This document shows, piece by piece, positions 34,635 to 48,487 of a DNA stretch of 64,000 nt. The DNA lies in the NCBI GenBank assembly GCA_963693315.1, contig OY856187.1, positions 427,351,638 to 427,415,637 on the forward strand. Direction: 5' to 3'. The notes beneath the pieces were generated by a model. That model saw nothing but the letters and a program-made list of their open reading frames with translations, was not told the DNA's origin and did not search any database. How positions within the stretch are numbered: position 1 is the stretch's first letter; every line of letters begins with the position of its first letter. Made by a program: the position numbers and the translations under genes. The stretch comes from Diogma glabrata (lineage: Eukaryota; Arthropoda; Insecta; Diptera; Cylindrotomidae).

Positions 34635-34985
34635 TTAAAATCTCTTCTTTCTAGCTTTAACAGCTGCAAACTTAGAAATCACATCTTCAAAATTTGTATT
34701 TTGGGTTGCCTCATGTTCTATTGTTAATATGCCAAGATTGTTAAGCCTCGTTTGGGTCATTGTTGCCAGCAAGTAATTTTTAATTAACTTTAATTTGCTG
34801 AAACTCCTCTCCATAAGATTCGGAAGAGATTCTGTAAAATTCCATTCCAAGATGAATTTAAAAAAGTCTAGGCTAACCCAGTTAGAAACTGTAACATTGA
34901 CAGCTTTTAAATGCCTTCTCAACCTTGATATCTCAATGAGGAGTTTCTGATACCTCATTATAAAAACCATTAAATCTTGATACAG
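34635..34985 (-). pseudogene. hAT C-terminal relic, ZMYM1-like family
   Basis: A minus frame reads RLRRHLKAVNVTVSNWVSLD, FFKFILEWNFTESLPNL, MERSFSKLKLIKNYLLATMT and QTRLNNLGILTIEHEAT, i.e. the dimerisation region of the family seen in copies A-C but extending to the natural C-terminus (ends ARKKRF). Compared with copies B and C, an in-frame segment of about 17 residues (TVALKLFMTICVLVASC) is missing just before ERSFSKL. The assembly gap cuts the N-terminal side. Confidence 0.75.
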
Positions 34986-35185
34986 NNNNNNNNNNNNNNN
35001 NNNNNNNNNNNNNNNNNNNNNNNNNNNNNNNNNNNNNNNNNNNNNNNNNNNNNNNNNNNNNNNNNNNNNNNNNNNNNNNNNNNNNNNNNNNNNNNNNNNN
35101 NNNNNNNNNNNNNNNNNNNNNNNNNNNNNNNNNNNNNNNNNNNNNNNNNNNNNNNNNNNNNNNNNNNNNNNNNNNNNNNNNNNNN
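34986..35185. other. Assembly gap (200 N)
   Basis: Exactly 200 N, within or next to the hAT relic; the true length is unknown. Confidence 0.97.
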
Positions 35186-35441
35186 ACTCATAATTTGACA
35201 GTTAAAATTTCAGTTAAAATTTCAACAGTTAAAATTTCTAATGACGCCTACAAACGGTTTTTGACCAAATTATGCTTGCATCCAATCAAAATATATTAAA
35301 TTGTACCTACCTAGTTTTACCTGATTCTATTTATGTCAAAACTATTTAAAGGGTATATATATATATTGAATTGATTGCCTTATAGCAAGTATGTTCAAAA
35401 ATATTTAGAAGACATAACGTTTAGAATAGATAATAATATAT

Positions 35442-37545
35442 ATGCCTTTCAAATTGTGCTGTAACTTGTACGGTCTCAAAATCATAAGCGGACATCAAAA
35501 AATGTGACAGTGGTCACACCAGCTGTTATTCAAAAAGCTGCGACCCTAAATTTTACTTTGCGTGATGACCAGTTTATATGTGAAACATGTCGCACTTATA
35601 TCTATAAAAATAAGGTAAATTTAATTATTTTATTAAAATGAATAAAAATTCATATGCAACTAATATTTATTTATTTTAATATACAGCAGCTTTCATGTTC
35701 GGAAACTATCGATAGTGAAATTATTTCTATAAATCAGGATGTTGAAAATGTTCCAACGAACGAAAAGATTCAAATACCTCCAGCATCTTTAGATCCATCA
35801 CCAGTTTCGGTTGATACTATATCTCCACCAGTTCCTGAACTACTTAATGACATTTTAGAAGATATTAACAATGTTCTTGGAAGGTTAGCCGAATCTCCTA
35901 TCAAACAAAATCATATTACAACAGGAAGTTATAAAAAAATTGCAAGTGTCACATCGGCAATAAGTCAAAGAATATTTCAAGTAGATTCAGTTAAAGTGTT
36001 ATCACCAAACGAGGAATGTGAATATACATCATGGCTTATGAACCTTAAAAAAGAGTTTAAAGATGCCAGCTGTAAATCAAAACAAGCGTTTTTGTTGACA
36101 ACTCTACCTCGTAAATTTTGGTCAAATCAACGTATCCAGGATGAATTTAATGCATCAAGACGACTGGTAGAATTCGCCATGGATCTGTTGGAAACAGTTG
36201 GTCCTTACAGTTGGCCTCAAAGCAAACAAGTTCACAGTTTGTCACAAAATATAGTAAAACAAATTCAAAAAACAATACTTCTTATCAGAGGAAATTAGTA
36301 GAACAATGCCTGGCCTTAAAGATGTTGTTACTATTACATAAGGATCAACAAAAATTAGGAAATCAAACCGGTTGGTGTTATGGACCCTCACCGACATCAA
36401 CGAAATTTTCTTGGAAGAAAACAAAGATATCAAAATCAGCTTCTCAAAGTTCACTACGTTACGACCGAAGGAATGTATTTTACCCGGACCTACCGGAACA
36501 CACAATGTCTGTATATGCATGATACATGAAAATGTACGTTTAATGTGTAAGCCGCTCTTAAATTTAGTAAAAAAGATCTGCTTAAGAAACTGAGTTGTTC
36601 TAATAATACAGTGGATTGTGCAACAAATATATGCAATGATTGTAAAAATATCGTGGAAGCTTACACAGAAACAATTTTGGAATCTCTTGAATTTTACGAA
36701 GAAATACATTATGAGAAATGGTTAATGTAAGATAGATATTCGTTAGAACGCATGGAAAAAAATAAGGAAGAATTAGTAGAAGATATAGTACATACATCGG
36801 TAAACAAATTAAAAATTCATGATTTCATCGCAAGGCAGCAATCAAAGTTTCTTAAGGATACGAATCAAAACTTACGTCACGGCGAATACGTATTTATTAT
36901 GGATTTTTCAGAAAACTTCTCAATGATAACGCAGAATGAGATACAAGCTGCACATTTCAATAAAGTTCAAGCCACAATCCACCCAATCGTAGTTTACTAC
37001 AAATCATGTAATGATAAACTAGCGGTCTTATCTTTTGTCATTATATCTGATCATTTAATGCATAACACAGTTGCAGTTCATAAATACCAGGAAAGGTGTA
37101 TTGAATTCGTTGAAAAACAGCAAGAAATATATCCAAGTATCAAAAAAAATTTATATTTTACTGATGGTTCAGCAGCTCAATATAAAAATAAGAATTTCTT
37201 AAATCTCTGCAAACATATTGATGATTTTAAAATACCTGCAGAATGGCATTTCTTTGCAACTGCCCACCGAAAGGGTCCATCCGATGGGATTGGAGGAACA
37301 CTTAAAAGAGAAGCCCGGAGAGCTTCGCTTAGAGGAGAAAAAATATCAACAGCAAGGGAATTGTTTGAATGGGCGGAAATTTGGTCGAAAAAAACCAACC
37401 ACGTTATGACGTTTTCATATGTGTCTTCAGAAGATATCGAACTACAGGAATAATTTCTTTCGGTGCGGTTTTCGGACATTAAAACCATAAGTGGAACTCA
37501 AGGATTCCACTGTTTTTACCGGATAACACTACACCCGATAAAATA
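35442..37545 (+). pseudogene. Decayed two-exon gene with transposase-like D/D/D domain
   Basis: A possible start at 35442 (MPFKLCCNLYG) precedes, with a frameshift, VTVVTPAVIQKAATL and FICETCRTYIYKNK, a Cys-pair motif ending at a splice donor (GT at 35615). A 72 bp intron ends with AG at 35686, and exon 2 resumes in phase 0 (QLSCSETIDSE). Exon 2 runs to 36298, shifts frame, then reads FSKFTTLRPKECILPG and GTHNVCICMIHENVRLM (36372 on), shifts again and meets TAA at 36728. The last open block (36752-37453) has VFIMDFSENF, LYFTDGSAAQYKNK and HRKGPSDGIGGTLKREARR, three acidic positions like an RNase H-fold nuclease. After the stop at 37451 the same frame continues to 37545. I recall homologues only as uncharacterised proteins in arthropods, cnidarians and fish. 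It may be a transposase or a domesticated derivative; no terminal repeats were found. Confidence 0.6.
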
Positions 37546-39132
37546 ATTGCCAAAATGTTTTCTTTTCTGATGATCATAAATATTTCAATTTAAAGGCAAA
37601 AAAAATATATAAATTAATTTTTTAATGTATTTATTTATAATATTGATTAAATTATAATGTTTTTAGAAAAAATATTTTTTTAATGTTTTTTTCTAATGTT
37701 AGTGTTGGTTGGTGATGTTGAAATTATAACCAAATCTTCGATCATTGGGATCTCCAATTCTTATTCTGAATAAAAACCTGTTTCTCAATCAGAAATACAC
37801 AGAAAATGGTTTAAATTTATTGCAGGTGTTAAAATTTGAAATGTTTAATTTATTAGATCCACATTTAGTACAGGATTATAAACTTAATAAAAAAACACAT
37901 GTGAATTTTTCATATACCAAACTTTAAAAAATCGTAAGAAAAAATCCATATTGAATTGCTGACCTTTTATTTCTCAATTTCATAGCTGCATATGTTTTCT
38001 TTAAATTTGTGAATAACAAAATAAAAGGTGGTTTTTTGAGATATGAGCTTTGAAGTAAACCAAGGTTTTACGCGCCGCCTAGCGGAAAAGAGAAAAGTTA
38101 TTAATTTTAAACTTACTTATTTCAATTTTTCAATTATTTTCCTTTTTACTTGCAAAAATATACTTAATAAAATATACTTAGTCTATCTTGATTCATGTTC
38201 TTTCAGGCTACTTACCATGTTTTGATTCGGCTTAATTCTATTTACATATAAATAACCATAAAATACTAATGAAAACCCAATTTTTATAATTCTTTTTTAA
38301 TACGTTTGTCATTTCCTTCATTTAATTTTTTTCTTCAATAATAATAATAGTATTAATCATATTCATAATAATAATATTATTTACAATTAATTACTTTGTT
38401 TTTAATAATTTTTTCTTAATTAATAAATTTTTACTCACTAATTAAATATATTCTTTGTTGTAAGTTTTTTGCTTTTTTATTTTAAATTTTTTGCATTTCT
38501 TATCTTAATAAAAAATTAATACTATTATGATGAAATTTAACCTTTGTGATACACTTTTCAATACAATTAGTAGCTAGATAATTAAATAAAAATATATTTA
38601 ATATTTTTCTTGTTTGTTTTGTATAAGTTTAATGTTTATTCCAAATATTTAATACAGTATGCCTTTTAATCAAAATTTTTGTTTGTAATAAAGACACCTA
38701 TTTTCACATATTAATTTAAAATTATTGAACGGTATTGAAATAAACAGAGGTAATCCTGAGAACAAAAAAAAATGCACAATAAAACGGGACCTCTGAAGAA
38801 AAGTTTTTTTATGAAATTTTAAATTATGCCAACAAAAGTTATTTATTTTGTTTTTAATAATTTTGGTACTGTATAAGGTATGTAGATATGGTTTTTGTTG
38901 TAAAAACTAAAGGTTAAACAAAACTATATTAATATTTATTCAAACGTTTTTGTACACATTGTTTGTTTCTTCGTAGTATCAAACTATTTTTGTTGATAAT
39001 AAAATTTATAATAATTAGAAAAATATGGTTATTATCTACATTAGAAGCACTAAGGTTTATTTCTGTTCAAAGAAAGTATGCTCTAGACCTTAAAGCCCGG
39101 CAACATTTATATATATATAATAATATATATAT
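37546..39132. other. AT-rich stretch, no gene recognised
   Basis: Rich in poly-A/T and ATT-type runs, with only short frames. No repeat unit, terminus or domain was identified. Confidence 0.6.
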
Positions 39133-39134
39133 TA

Positions 39135-41121
<1,987 letters not shown>

Positions 41122-42048
41122 CTAAACCATATTTACATATTTATCTTGCGGACTCAAATAATCTAATCCGTTTGGTGAAAACGTTTGCGTTCCCATTGGT
41201 CCACCTAATGCCGAGGAAGATGTTAAACCAAAGTTGGATGACGTATAGCCGGCATGTCCCATATTATAATTGGTTTGACTTTGATTATTGAAATAATCCA
41301 TTTGAGTGTAATATGACGGTGCATTATTGTAATTCGGATACTGATTGTATTGGTTATGCCAAAAGTTATACGATTCATGATTCGGAACATATGAAAGTGG
41401 GTTATGTGTGGTTTGTGGTGTTATTGGTGGTGATGGGGTGGTCATTATACTTGAATTCGACCCAAGTGGTGTTAGATTACCACCGGATTGACCCAATCGT
41501 GAATTTATGTTCACATAAGCTGAATGGTGTGTAATACCTAACTCGCTTTCTTTGATTCCATCATATCCAGATGTTTTTAGATTATCAATTGAATTTGGTG
41601 TACTACCAGTATGGTATGATGAAACTTCCTTTTTACAAATAACATTTATTGGAGGACTTACAGATGTTGATGGTGTTATAGGTAGAACTGGCGATGAGTT
41701 ATGATGTTGATGTGTAACACCACCCAAACTGTTGCTATTTGTATTACTATTATTATTATTATTATTATTAGAACTAAGATTACCACCACCAAGAGCTGAC
41801 GTAACTTGGGCTAATTTGATTGATGACATTTTCGCTGTGCCTCCATTGGTACCTGAAGAACTTGTTTTACTATTATTGTTATGATTATTATTTGTGCTCG
41901 ATGATGATGATGATGTATTGCTTGTATGCCGCGATGTTGTTAATGATGATTGACTATTGTTTGAAGTTTTCCCACTACTTAAATTCGATGTTGATTGTTG
42001 ATGTTGCATTTGTTGTCGACATTTTGCACGACGGTTTTTAAACCAAAC
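41122..42048 (-). CDS. otd: orthodenticle/Otx homeobox protein, last coding exon
   Basis: The exon begins right after a splice acceptor (AG at 42050-42049, reverse strand) in phase 0 and encodes 308 codons to TAG at 41122. It opens VWFKNRRAKCRQQMQHQQ, the recognition helix of the homeodomain from position 47. Lys at position 50 is the hallmark of the Otx/Bicoid DNA specificity (TAATCC sites). The intron between homeodomain residues 46 and 47 is the usual one in this class. The tail is rich in Ser, Thr, Asn and His and holds blocks recognised from Drosophila Ocelliless: SSPVLPITPSTSVSPP with VICKKE, GGNLTPLGSNSSIMTTP with SPPITP, YNFWHNQYNQYPN, MDYFN and a terminal LDYLSPQDKYVNMV. The factor patterns head, eye and brain in insects. 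The rest of the homeodomain and the N-terminus are not in this window. The frame is intact. Confidence 0.93.
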   Translation of the reverse strand, partial: VWFKNRRAKCRQQMQHQQSTSNLSSGKTSNNSQSSLTTSRHTSNTSSSSSSTNNNHNNNSKTSSSGTNGGTAKMSSIKLAQVTSALGGGNLSSNNNNNNNSNTNSNSLGGVTHQHHNSSPVLPITPSTSVSPPINVICKKEVSSYHTGSTPNSIDNLKTSGYDGIKESELGITHHSAYVNINSRLGQSGGNLTPLGSNSSIMTTPSPPITPQTTHNPLSYVPNHESYNFWHNQYNQYPNYNNAPSYYTQMDYFNNQSQTNYNMGHAGYTSSNFGLTSSSALGGPMGTQTFSPNGLDYLSPQDKYVNMV

Positions 42049-43124
42049 CTGAAAAATATAATTGATAATGTTAGTTAACACGAATCACAATTTGAAAGAA
42101 TCACAATCAAATATTTACAAACGAACTATATTTATGTTGAAAACAACAATGTTACTTATATAATCGTATTCAATTCGATTCTAAATTGATTTCCACTGTA
42201 AAAATAAAAAACCTTCTATCACAAATAATTCATTAAAAAATCAATTACAATATATATTTGAATCCTTGTACATTGAACAACCGACCCCCTAAAATCAAAA
42301 AATCTTTTTCTATATCCCTTCAAGTGAAATCAAATCTTTTACACATAATGAAATTCGATACGCCTTGTATTCTGGATTATTATTTTTATTATGAACATGA
42401 TAATGGGTTTTAACCACCCTCTCCAAATCAATGCAATAAAATTATTTTTTTATTTTTCCAAGTTTTGTATCCTTACTTTTTGTAAAACGAAGAAAGAAAG
42501 TTTAACTTTAAAAACATTTTTTTTATGTTTTGTTATTTTTGCGTGCTACCCCTTACATATATTAGATTTTGAATAGAAAATAGGATATTTAATAAAATTT
42601 ATATATAGTTTTTATACTTTTGCGTCATTTTATGCCAAGTGATCTAAATAATTTGTTTACAGATTTACACGAATTTTATAATTATTTAAAAGAATAATAA
42701 ATGTAAGGGTGGATTTTATGTGTTGTTGATTGTATTTTAATGGAAATCGTAGAAGATTAGTTGAATGAAAGAGTATGAATTCAATCAATCAAAGGACATC
42801 GATTTCGTTTAGGTATAGCTGGGTTTTGTTTGAAGATTGAAATTTTTTAGTGGATATTTAAAAAAAAAATATTATTTTCTTTTTCCGAAATTTACGTTCA
42901 AGTCTTTGAGCGTGAAGACTCATTGTTACCTTTCAATTTGGACGTTTGGAAAGTGGTTGTACCTTTGTAAAGAGTGTAAAGTGGTTGTACCTTTGTAAAG
43001 AGTGGTCTTTTTATATATGTACTTGATCTCTTCTGAATTTCTTCGTAAATTACTCACTATTAAATAAGTAGTCTAGATTGTAGAAGATTTAAATTTTAAG
43101 TTTTAGTATAGTATAGTCAGAAAC
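42049..43124 (-). other. otd intron, part next to the last exon
   Basis: Pyrimidine-rich sequence and AG directly upstream of the exon (minus strand: TATATTTTTCAG then GTTTGG) form a good 3' splice site. The intron continues towards higher coordinates; no upstream otd exon was recognised up to 64 kb, so it may span more than 20 kb and contain the transposons listed from 43 kb on. Confidence 0.65.
42950..43005. repeat. 28 bp tandem duplication
   Basis: Two copies of a unit starting AAAGTGGTTGTACCTTTGTA, head to tail, in the presumed otd intron. Confidence 0.8.
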
Positions 43125-44283
43125 TTATTTCTTGGTTACAAAGCTTTATTTCCGAGCGCAAATTTCGGGTCAATGTTGATGGTGTTTCATCGAATATCTT
43201 TTCAACTAATGCTGGTGTTCCTCAAGGTTCCGCTTTATCACCTACTCTTTTTCTTCTCTATATTAATGACTTGCTAGATGCAACAGTTAATCCCATCCAT
43301 AGTTTTGCTGATGATAGCACACTTCATGCGTCACATGAAATGCCAAATTTGTATGCACCATCAAATCTTAATGTCGCTAGATCAAACTTGATAGAGTCAT
43401 TAAATATTGATTTAAAAACCATCTTAGATTGGGGAGTTGCTAACAGTGTTGAATTCAACACAAGTAAAACTCAAGTTTGTCATTTTTCTAGGTTATCAAC
43501 ACCTAATCCGTTTTTATTAAAGTTTGATTCAAATGATCTTCAAGAGAAAGAATCTATTAAACTTCTAGGAGTTGAGATTGAAAATAATATGAAATGGAAT
43601 TCTCATATTTTTAACCTAGCTAAGAACGCTGTTCAAAAATTAGGATTCTTGGGTCGTTGTCGTAAGGTTTTTAATAGCGAGCAGCTTCTTTTAATATATA
43701 AATCATTTATTCGTCCCTGCATGGAGTATTGCTCTCACATATGGGGTGGAGCCTACATAAGTAGCTTAAAATGTCTTGATTCTATACAACGGAGAGCTGT
43801 TAAATTGATCGGCAACTCGACTCTTACTAACGAGCTTGATTCCTTGCAACATAGAAGAGACGTCGCTGATTTGACGGTATTTTACAAGTATATTATGGAC
43901 GAACGGGCGTCTACGGAGATCAAATCGATTTTGCCTGAACCAGCAAACTTCGCGCGTTTCACCAGAGCATCAATAGCAGCCCATCCTTTTACGGTTCAAG
44001 TGACAAGGTGTAGAACTGTCGCTTTTCAACGCGATTTTTTTAACAGAGTTTCTCATCTCTGGAATGCCTTACCGGCGTGGGTCTTTCCTGATAATTTTAA
44101 TCCTCAAAACTTTAAGATCAACGTTAATAAATTCCTGAAAGAAAATTTAATAATACTTTCGAACCCTAGTTCCCTAGTTAGCATGGTATCTTCGGATATT
44201 CAGAGACGTTGATCTATATTGGTTAACACTAAACATGCCTAACATTGAATAAAAAAAAAAAAAAAAAAAAAAAAAAAAGAAAA
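43125..44283 (+). pseudogene. Jockey/CR1-like LINE, 5'-truncated copy with poly(A)
   Basis: Open without a stop from about 43125 to 44212. It begins in the reverse transcriptase (ISWLQSFISERKFRVN), then motif B (GVPQGSALSPTLFLLYIND), motif C (HSFADDSTLH, FADD catalytic pair), motif E (KLLGVEIENNMKW) and the C-terminal region (YCSHIWGGAY, LDSLQHRRDVADLTVFYKY, HLWNALPAWVFPD). The 3' UTR of about 40 bp (TCTTCGGATATTCAGAGACG) matches that of the LINE at 60833-63785, and an A-tract follows at 44246-44279. There is no RT N-terminus or endonuclease, so it is a dead but young copy, inserted in the presumed otd intron. Confidence 0.88.
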
Positions 44284-44399
44284 AAATTTAATAAGTACAT
44301 AGAAAAGTGATAAATTGAATCTTTAATAAATAGGTTTAAGGTTATTGTGACATGAAACATTCGGTTGGCACAAAAAAGGTTGTAGTGACCGACTTTTTT

Positions 44400-45579
44400 C
44401 TTTCAGTGCAAGGATGAAACACCAGGTTAACAAAGGAGAACTGTAAACTGACAAGGCAAGCCCGTACAAAGATATGCAGAGGAACGATGAGTAAATGGTG
44501 CAAGAGAAAGTGTGAGGAGATTAAAAGCTTCAATAAGGAAGATCAATCACGTAACTTCCTTCAGCAGGTTAAAACCATAAACAAATACCTCAAACTGTAT
44601 CTGTAACTGCTATTCAAAACAAAGATGGAGGGCTACTATGGTAGAAATAACATATTTTTTTTGACAATTATGCCAATTATTTATGTTGAAAATTTTCCTC
44701 CAAAGAACATTAATTCAATGCGGCGCTGTCAAAATTAAAACGCAATAAAACAGAGTGGTGACTCTATAGGCCTGGAGCTTAGCTTTTCTGATACCAATCC
44801 ATAAAAAATTTATTCGCTTACTATATGCAAACAACAAGGGAATCACTCATATATTTCTCTAGCTAAAATGAAGCCTCTGACTAAACAACTGTTTCCAGAA
44901 TATCAGTAGGATTCTGCAAGGTTGACATGCCACCGATACACTTTTTTCGATAATAATGATTTCGAAAAGATGCTGAGAGCTCAACATTTCGATATACCAC
45001 CGCTTCGTTGACTTCAAGCGGCTCAATGACTCTCTTAAACGAGAGACCAAATGAGCTGCTCTAATTTCAATGGGAATCCTTGGTAAGCTGATATCACTAT
45101 GTAAAGTGATAGTACAAAACTCTCAATGCTGTGTTATATGAGTAGAGAACGAAATATCAATGTTTTTGAAAAACGACTTCGAGTTAAGACAATGTGAAGC
45201 TATTTCCCTTATATGTTAAATCTGGCCTTAGAATATGTGTGCCGTCAAAAAAAACTACCGACAAACAACAATATCTTGTCTATAAACTCAGAACAGATGA
45301 TCGCGTACGCTGATGATGTTGTCATACTCTGTCAAAGTGAAGCGATGAGTGAAATTTTCAAGTTGATAAAATGTGGTGCTAGATGAATTGGTCCGCAAAT
45401 AAATTGATTTGGATATCACTTTGAAATCCGAAACTTTCTTGAGGGTCCGGATATATTTGGTGGTATGCGCTCTATCCAATAAGCTTAAACGCCTTATTTG
45501 AGCATATATGGCCAGAAAACGTAGAGATACCATATAAAGGAACAAATGTATACAGTTTTTTTCTTTATTCAGCAATTTT
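44400..45579 (+). pseudogene. RTE-like LINE relic, 5' part
   Basis: Heavily decayed. Scattered frames read LTRQARTKICRGTMSKWCKR (about 44450), YHRFVDFKRLNDSLKRETK (about 45000, RT motif A region), LISLCKVIVQNSQC, ELRQCEAISLI with NLALEYVC (motif B) and EQMIAYADDVVILCQSEAM (about 45290, YADD motif C). This order is that of RTE-type reverse transcriptases. The relic stops at the CCCA terminus at 45580 and appears to resume at 50454. Confidence 0.6.
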
Positions 45580-46979
45580 CCCATGTAACTAGCTGTGCAA
45601 ATGTTTTAACAGAAATATTATATGCCTATTATACGGTATCATTCCTATATGATTGAATAGCCATATAACTTGCTGCATAAATCCTTATATAGTTGAAATT
45701 ACAAGGCATTTATATAGTCCTATATAAAAACAATTTTATGGCTTCTTTACAGCATCCGTAGGAACGACCTATGACTTGACTGTGTAAAATAGTTGCGTAG
45801 AAGCTTATATAGGAATGATTATAAGGCATTTATACAGGCAAGCATTGGAAAAATTATATAGCTTCATATATATACCTTACGCAAATTATACCACATTAAT
45901 AAAGGCAAAATTTATGAAAGAAGTTAATGCTATTATTTGTTCTACAAACGATTATACAACAACTTATCAGAAGTGTTATAGAGGTTTTGTTGTTGTTCTA
46001 GCTTTTTTTATAAAACCTTGCGTAAGCCCTGTGTAAGACTGTTACTAACAAACAAAAATCTATATATATATAAAATTGAAAGTATGTAAGTTTGTCGTTT
46101 ATGCATTAATAAACCACTCATCCGATCATCATGAAACTTTGAGAAGTTGTTATGTACACTTGCGCATAGGTAACAGGCAAACTTTTTTTTTAATGGAACC
46201 CCAGTTCCATTATAATTATCTTAAGGGGTTCTGCCTAAATGTTGATAATAATTTAATTTAATTTTTCTTTAAATATCGTTTTATACGGTTAGATTCCTTT
46301 GATCAATTTTTTTGTTGAACATAATTTAATGAAATTGAAAAATGAAAGTATAATCTGAAACAATTACATTTGTACATCAAAACTATATGTATTTGAATTA
46401 AACACACAATGATGTTACAAATTTTATCATCTATACAATGTTTTATTGTTATTGGTAATAAACTAAAAATGTTATTGGTTTGCAATTCTATGTAATGCAT
46501 TTTTCTTCAACTAAGAAAGATAGTTGATAACATCGATTAAAAGCTCAAAATTACGAAATGGAATTCGCACAAATACTATACAAAGAAGCATAGCTTATGT
46601 ATAATCAAACATGGATAGCAAGTATGATAAACAAACTAATTAAAAATGTGGCCCTTAGCCGGCAACACGTTTGCAATAGTGATTTGCAAACAGTTACAAT
46701 GCATTAATACCAATGAATTTATAATATATGCCCGCCCGCAGGAACATATGTAAAATTTTAAATTTTGGATCTATGGATGTGACAAAGCGGCCTACTTTAG
46801 TACCTGCTATTGGCAAATCAGTTAACGTGAGATATCGTAAACTACCGACAATGGCAGTAAGATATCACTTATGTTAAGGGGATAAGTGATATTTTAGGTG
46901 TGCTGGCAGATGTACTTTTTTCAATCAACGATAGTACCCTTAGTCTTAGTTATGGATTATTCTTTGACCATAACGCTCT

Positions 46980-47135
46980 ATTTTTTTTTAAAATAAAATG
47001 TGTTGGGTAGTAGGAATTATAATTTGTGTCACAACAACACAAAAGAACATGCTTTCTAAGGTGTTGATGGACGTAATTTTTTAATTTTTTAAAAGAATGA
47101 ACTTTTTGCTTGCTCGAACAATTGAGCTTCCATAT
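46980..47135 (-). mobile_element. LINE 3' tail, minus strand (copy 4)
   Basis: The reverse complement reads VHQHLRKHV-like codons followed by TGTTGTTGTGACACAAATTA and TTCCTACTACCCAACACA, then an A-rich end (T run at 46981-46990). Confidence 0.65.
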
Positions 47136-47339
47136 AATTATTATATATGCTGGCTTGAGGTAAACAATGCGTTATATGATCTTGGTATATGCTTCTATAG
47201 CACTTGGATAATTAGGAAACTAATTTTAACTTTGTTGTTGCAAATTTGAAAAAAAAAGTACACTGTTTTTATTTCCTCCATCCTATCATGAAATATTGCC
47301 CTATATCGTACATTATTATGTGAAAGGATTTATTATTAA

Positions 47340-47470
47340 GTTTTCCATTCTTTCAGAAGAATATAAAAAAAAGAAATTTGCGTCCATCAACTCCTTAAAA
47401 AGCATTATGTTGTAGAGCCTATGTCTTAAAAGGTTTATGTGTTGTTGTGACACATATTGTAATTTCAAAT
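47340..47470 (+). mobile_element. LINE 3' tail, plus strand (copy 5)
   Basis: Reads VHQLLKKHYVVEPMS plus stop, homologous to the end of the LINE at 10304-10857, then TGTTGTTGTGACACATATTG. It is inserted in the Helitron upstream of the helicase remnant. Confidence 0.7.
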
Positions 47471-47512
47471 ATGTCACATATTTTGAAATTGCACAAACTT
47501 TTTTGAACTTCC

Positions 47513-47807
47513 GTGAAAACAAAGATGTACAATGTCATTGAAGCTACAATTTTGAGTGGATATTTCAATGATCCCAACAGATTCAAACGTTTATTTACCA
47601 GTGCAACTCGCTTTTGCAATTACCATCAACAAAGCACAAGGACAGTTACCGCAAGTATGTGGACTAGATTTGGAGAATCCGTTCTTCTCACATGGACATG
47701 GACAACTATATGTGGCTGCCGCGTTAGGAAAACCTTCTGATTTATTCGTGTACGTACCAGACGGAAAAACAAAAATAACGTGTACCCACAAGTACTCGAA
47801 TAAATAA
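47513..47807 (+). pseudogene. Helitron PIF1-like helicase, C-terminal fragment
   Basis: Two frames join the end of the Rep/helicase protein: NVIEATILSGYFNDP (47513 on) and VQLAFAITINKAQGQ with VCGLDLENPFFSHGHGQLYV and LFVYVPDGKTK (47556-47807). The AFAITINKAQGQ block is the conserved superfamily-1 motif V/VI region near the helicase C-terminus. The usual SHGQLYVACSRV reads SHGHGQLYVAAAL, showing small lesions. The N-terminal Rep domain and most of the helicase are missing. Confidence 0.8.
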
Positions 47808-48487
47808 GTAGAATTAAAACGACATTTTGAAATTCGTTCCATATTAAAATAAATAAGTTGCAATAAAAATGACACAATATTAATTTAATGTTATCTTTAC
47901 GAGTTTTCTCGAGTTTTCTTTCTTATGAGATAGCGGCAATATCCGACCAATTTTAAATAAACAAAACTTTTACACTATTTGGTGTAAAAACTAAAATTTT
48001 GAGAGATTTTGTGAGTGATTAAGATCAAAGTAATTATTGTAATTCACTTGAATTTTGCAATTTGACAGCATTTATCATTTTCATTTCTCAGAAAAACTTC
48101 TTTAGAAAAGTTTTTGTGTGTTTCGTGTCGGGTACAAATACAATGCATGATCACTGTGAACATTTGTGAATCTATTTTTGTTCTGTATAATGTTCTATAT
48201 AGAGATGAGTGTTGACACACCTCTACTAATTCAACAAGTCATTTAAATTTTTTTATAGTTTACTCGAAAACTTATTTGATCGCCAATTTTTCAAATATCC
48301 GAACTGATGAGCTAAAGTACTGATTATTTTTCATTCATATTTTTAAAAACAAAAATTAAAAACTATGCTATCATTTCTCATTTGAAACTTCATTTGAAAC
48401 TTTTTGAAGTCATTGCTACTACGTCAACAAAATGTCTGTGCACAAACTTTATTTATAAGCGTAGCGAAGCACGCCGGGTCCTGCTAG

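Larger units (their letters stand above)
46059..48487 (+). mobile_element. Helitron, 2.4 kb, with helicase tail
   Basis: The 5' end TCTATATATATATAAAATTG at 46059 and 3' end GCGTAGCGAAGCACGC hairpin then CTAG at 48484-48487, followed by T, define the element. The 3' subterminal region matches that of the palindrome at 27722-30650. The interior keeps a C-terminal piece of the PIF1-like helicase (47513-47807). Two LINE tails are inserted (46980-47135 minus, 47340-47470 plus). It is a defective copy of an autonomous Helitron lineage. Confidence 0.82.

Noticed and set aside
41313..42041. Plus-strand frames opposite the otd exon
   Set aside because: They are shadows of the Asn/Ser-rich otd coding region; poly-Met stretches are the reverse reading of CAT/ATT codon runs.
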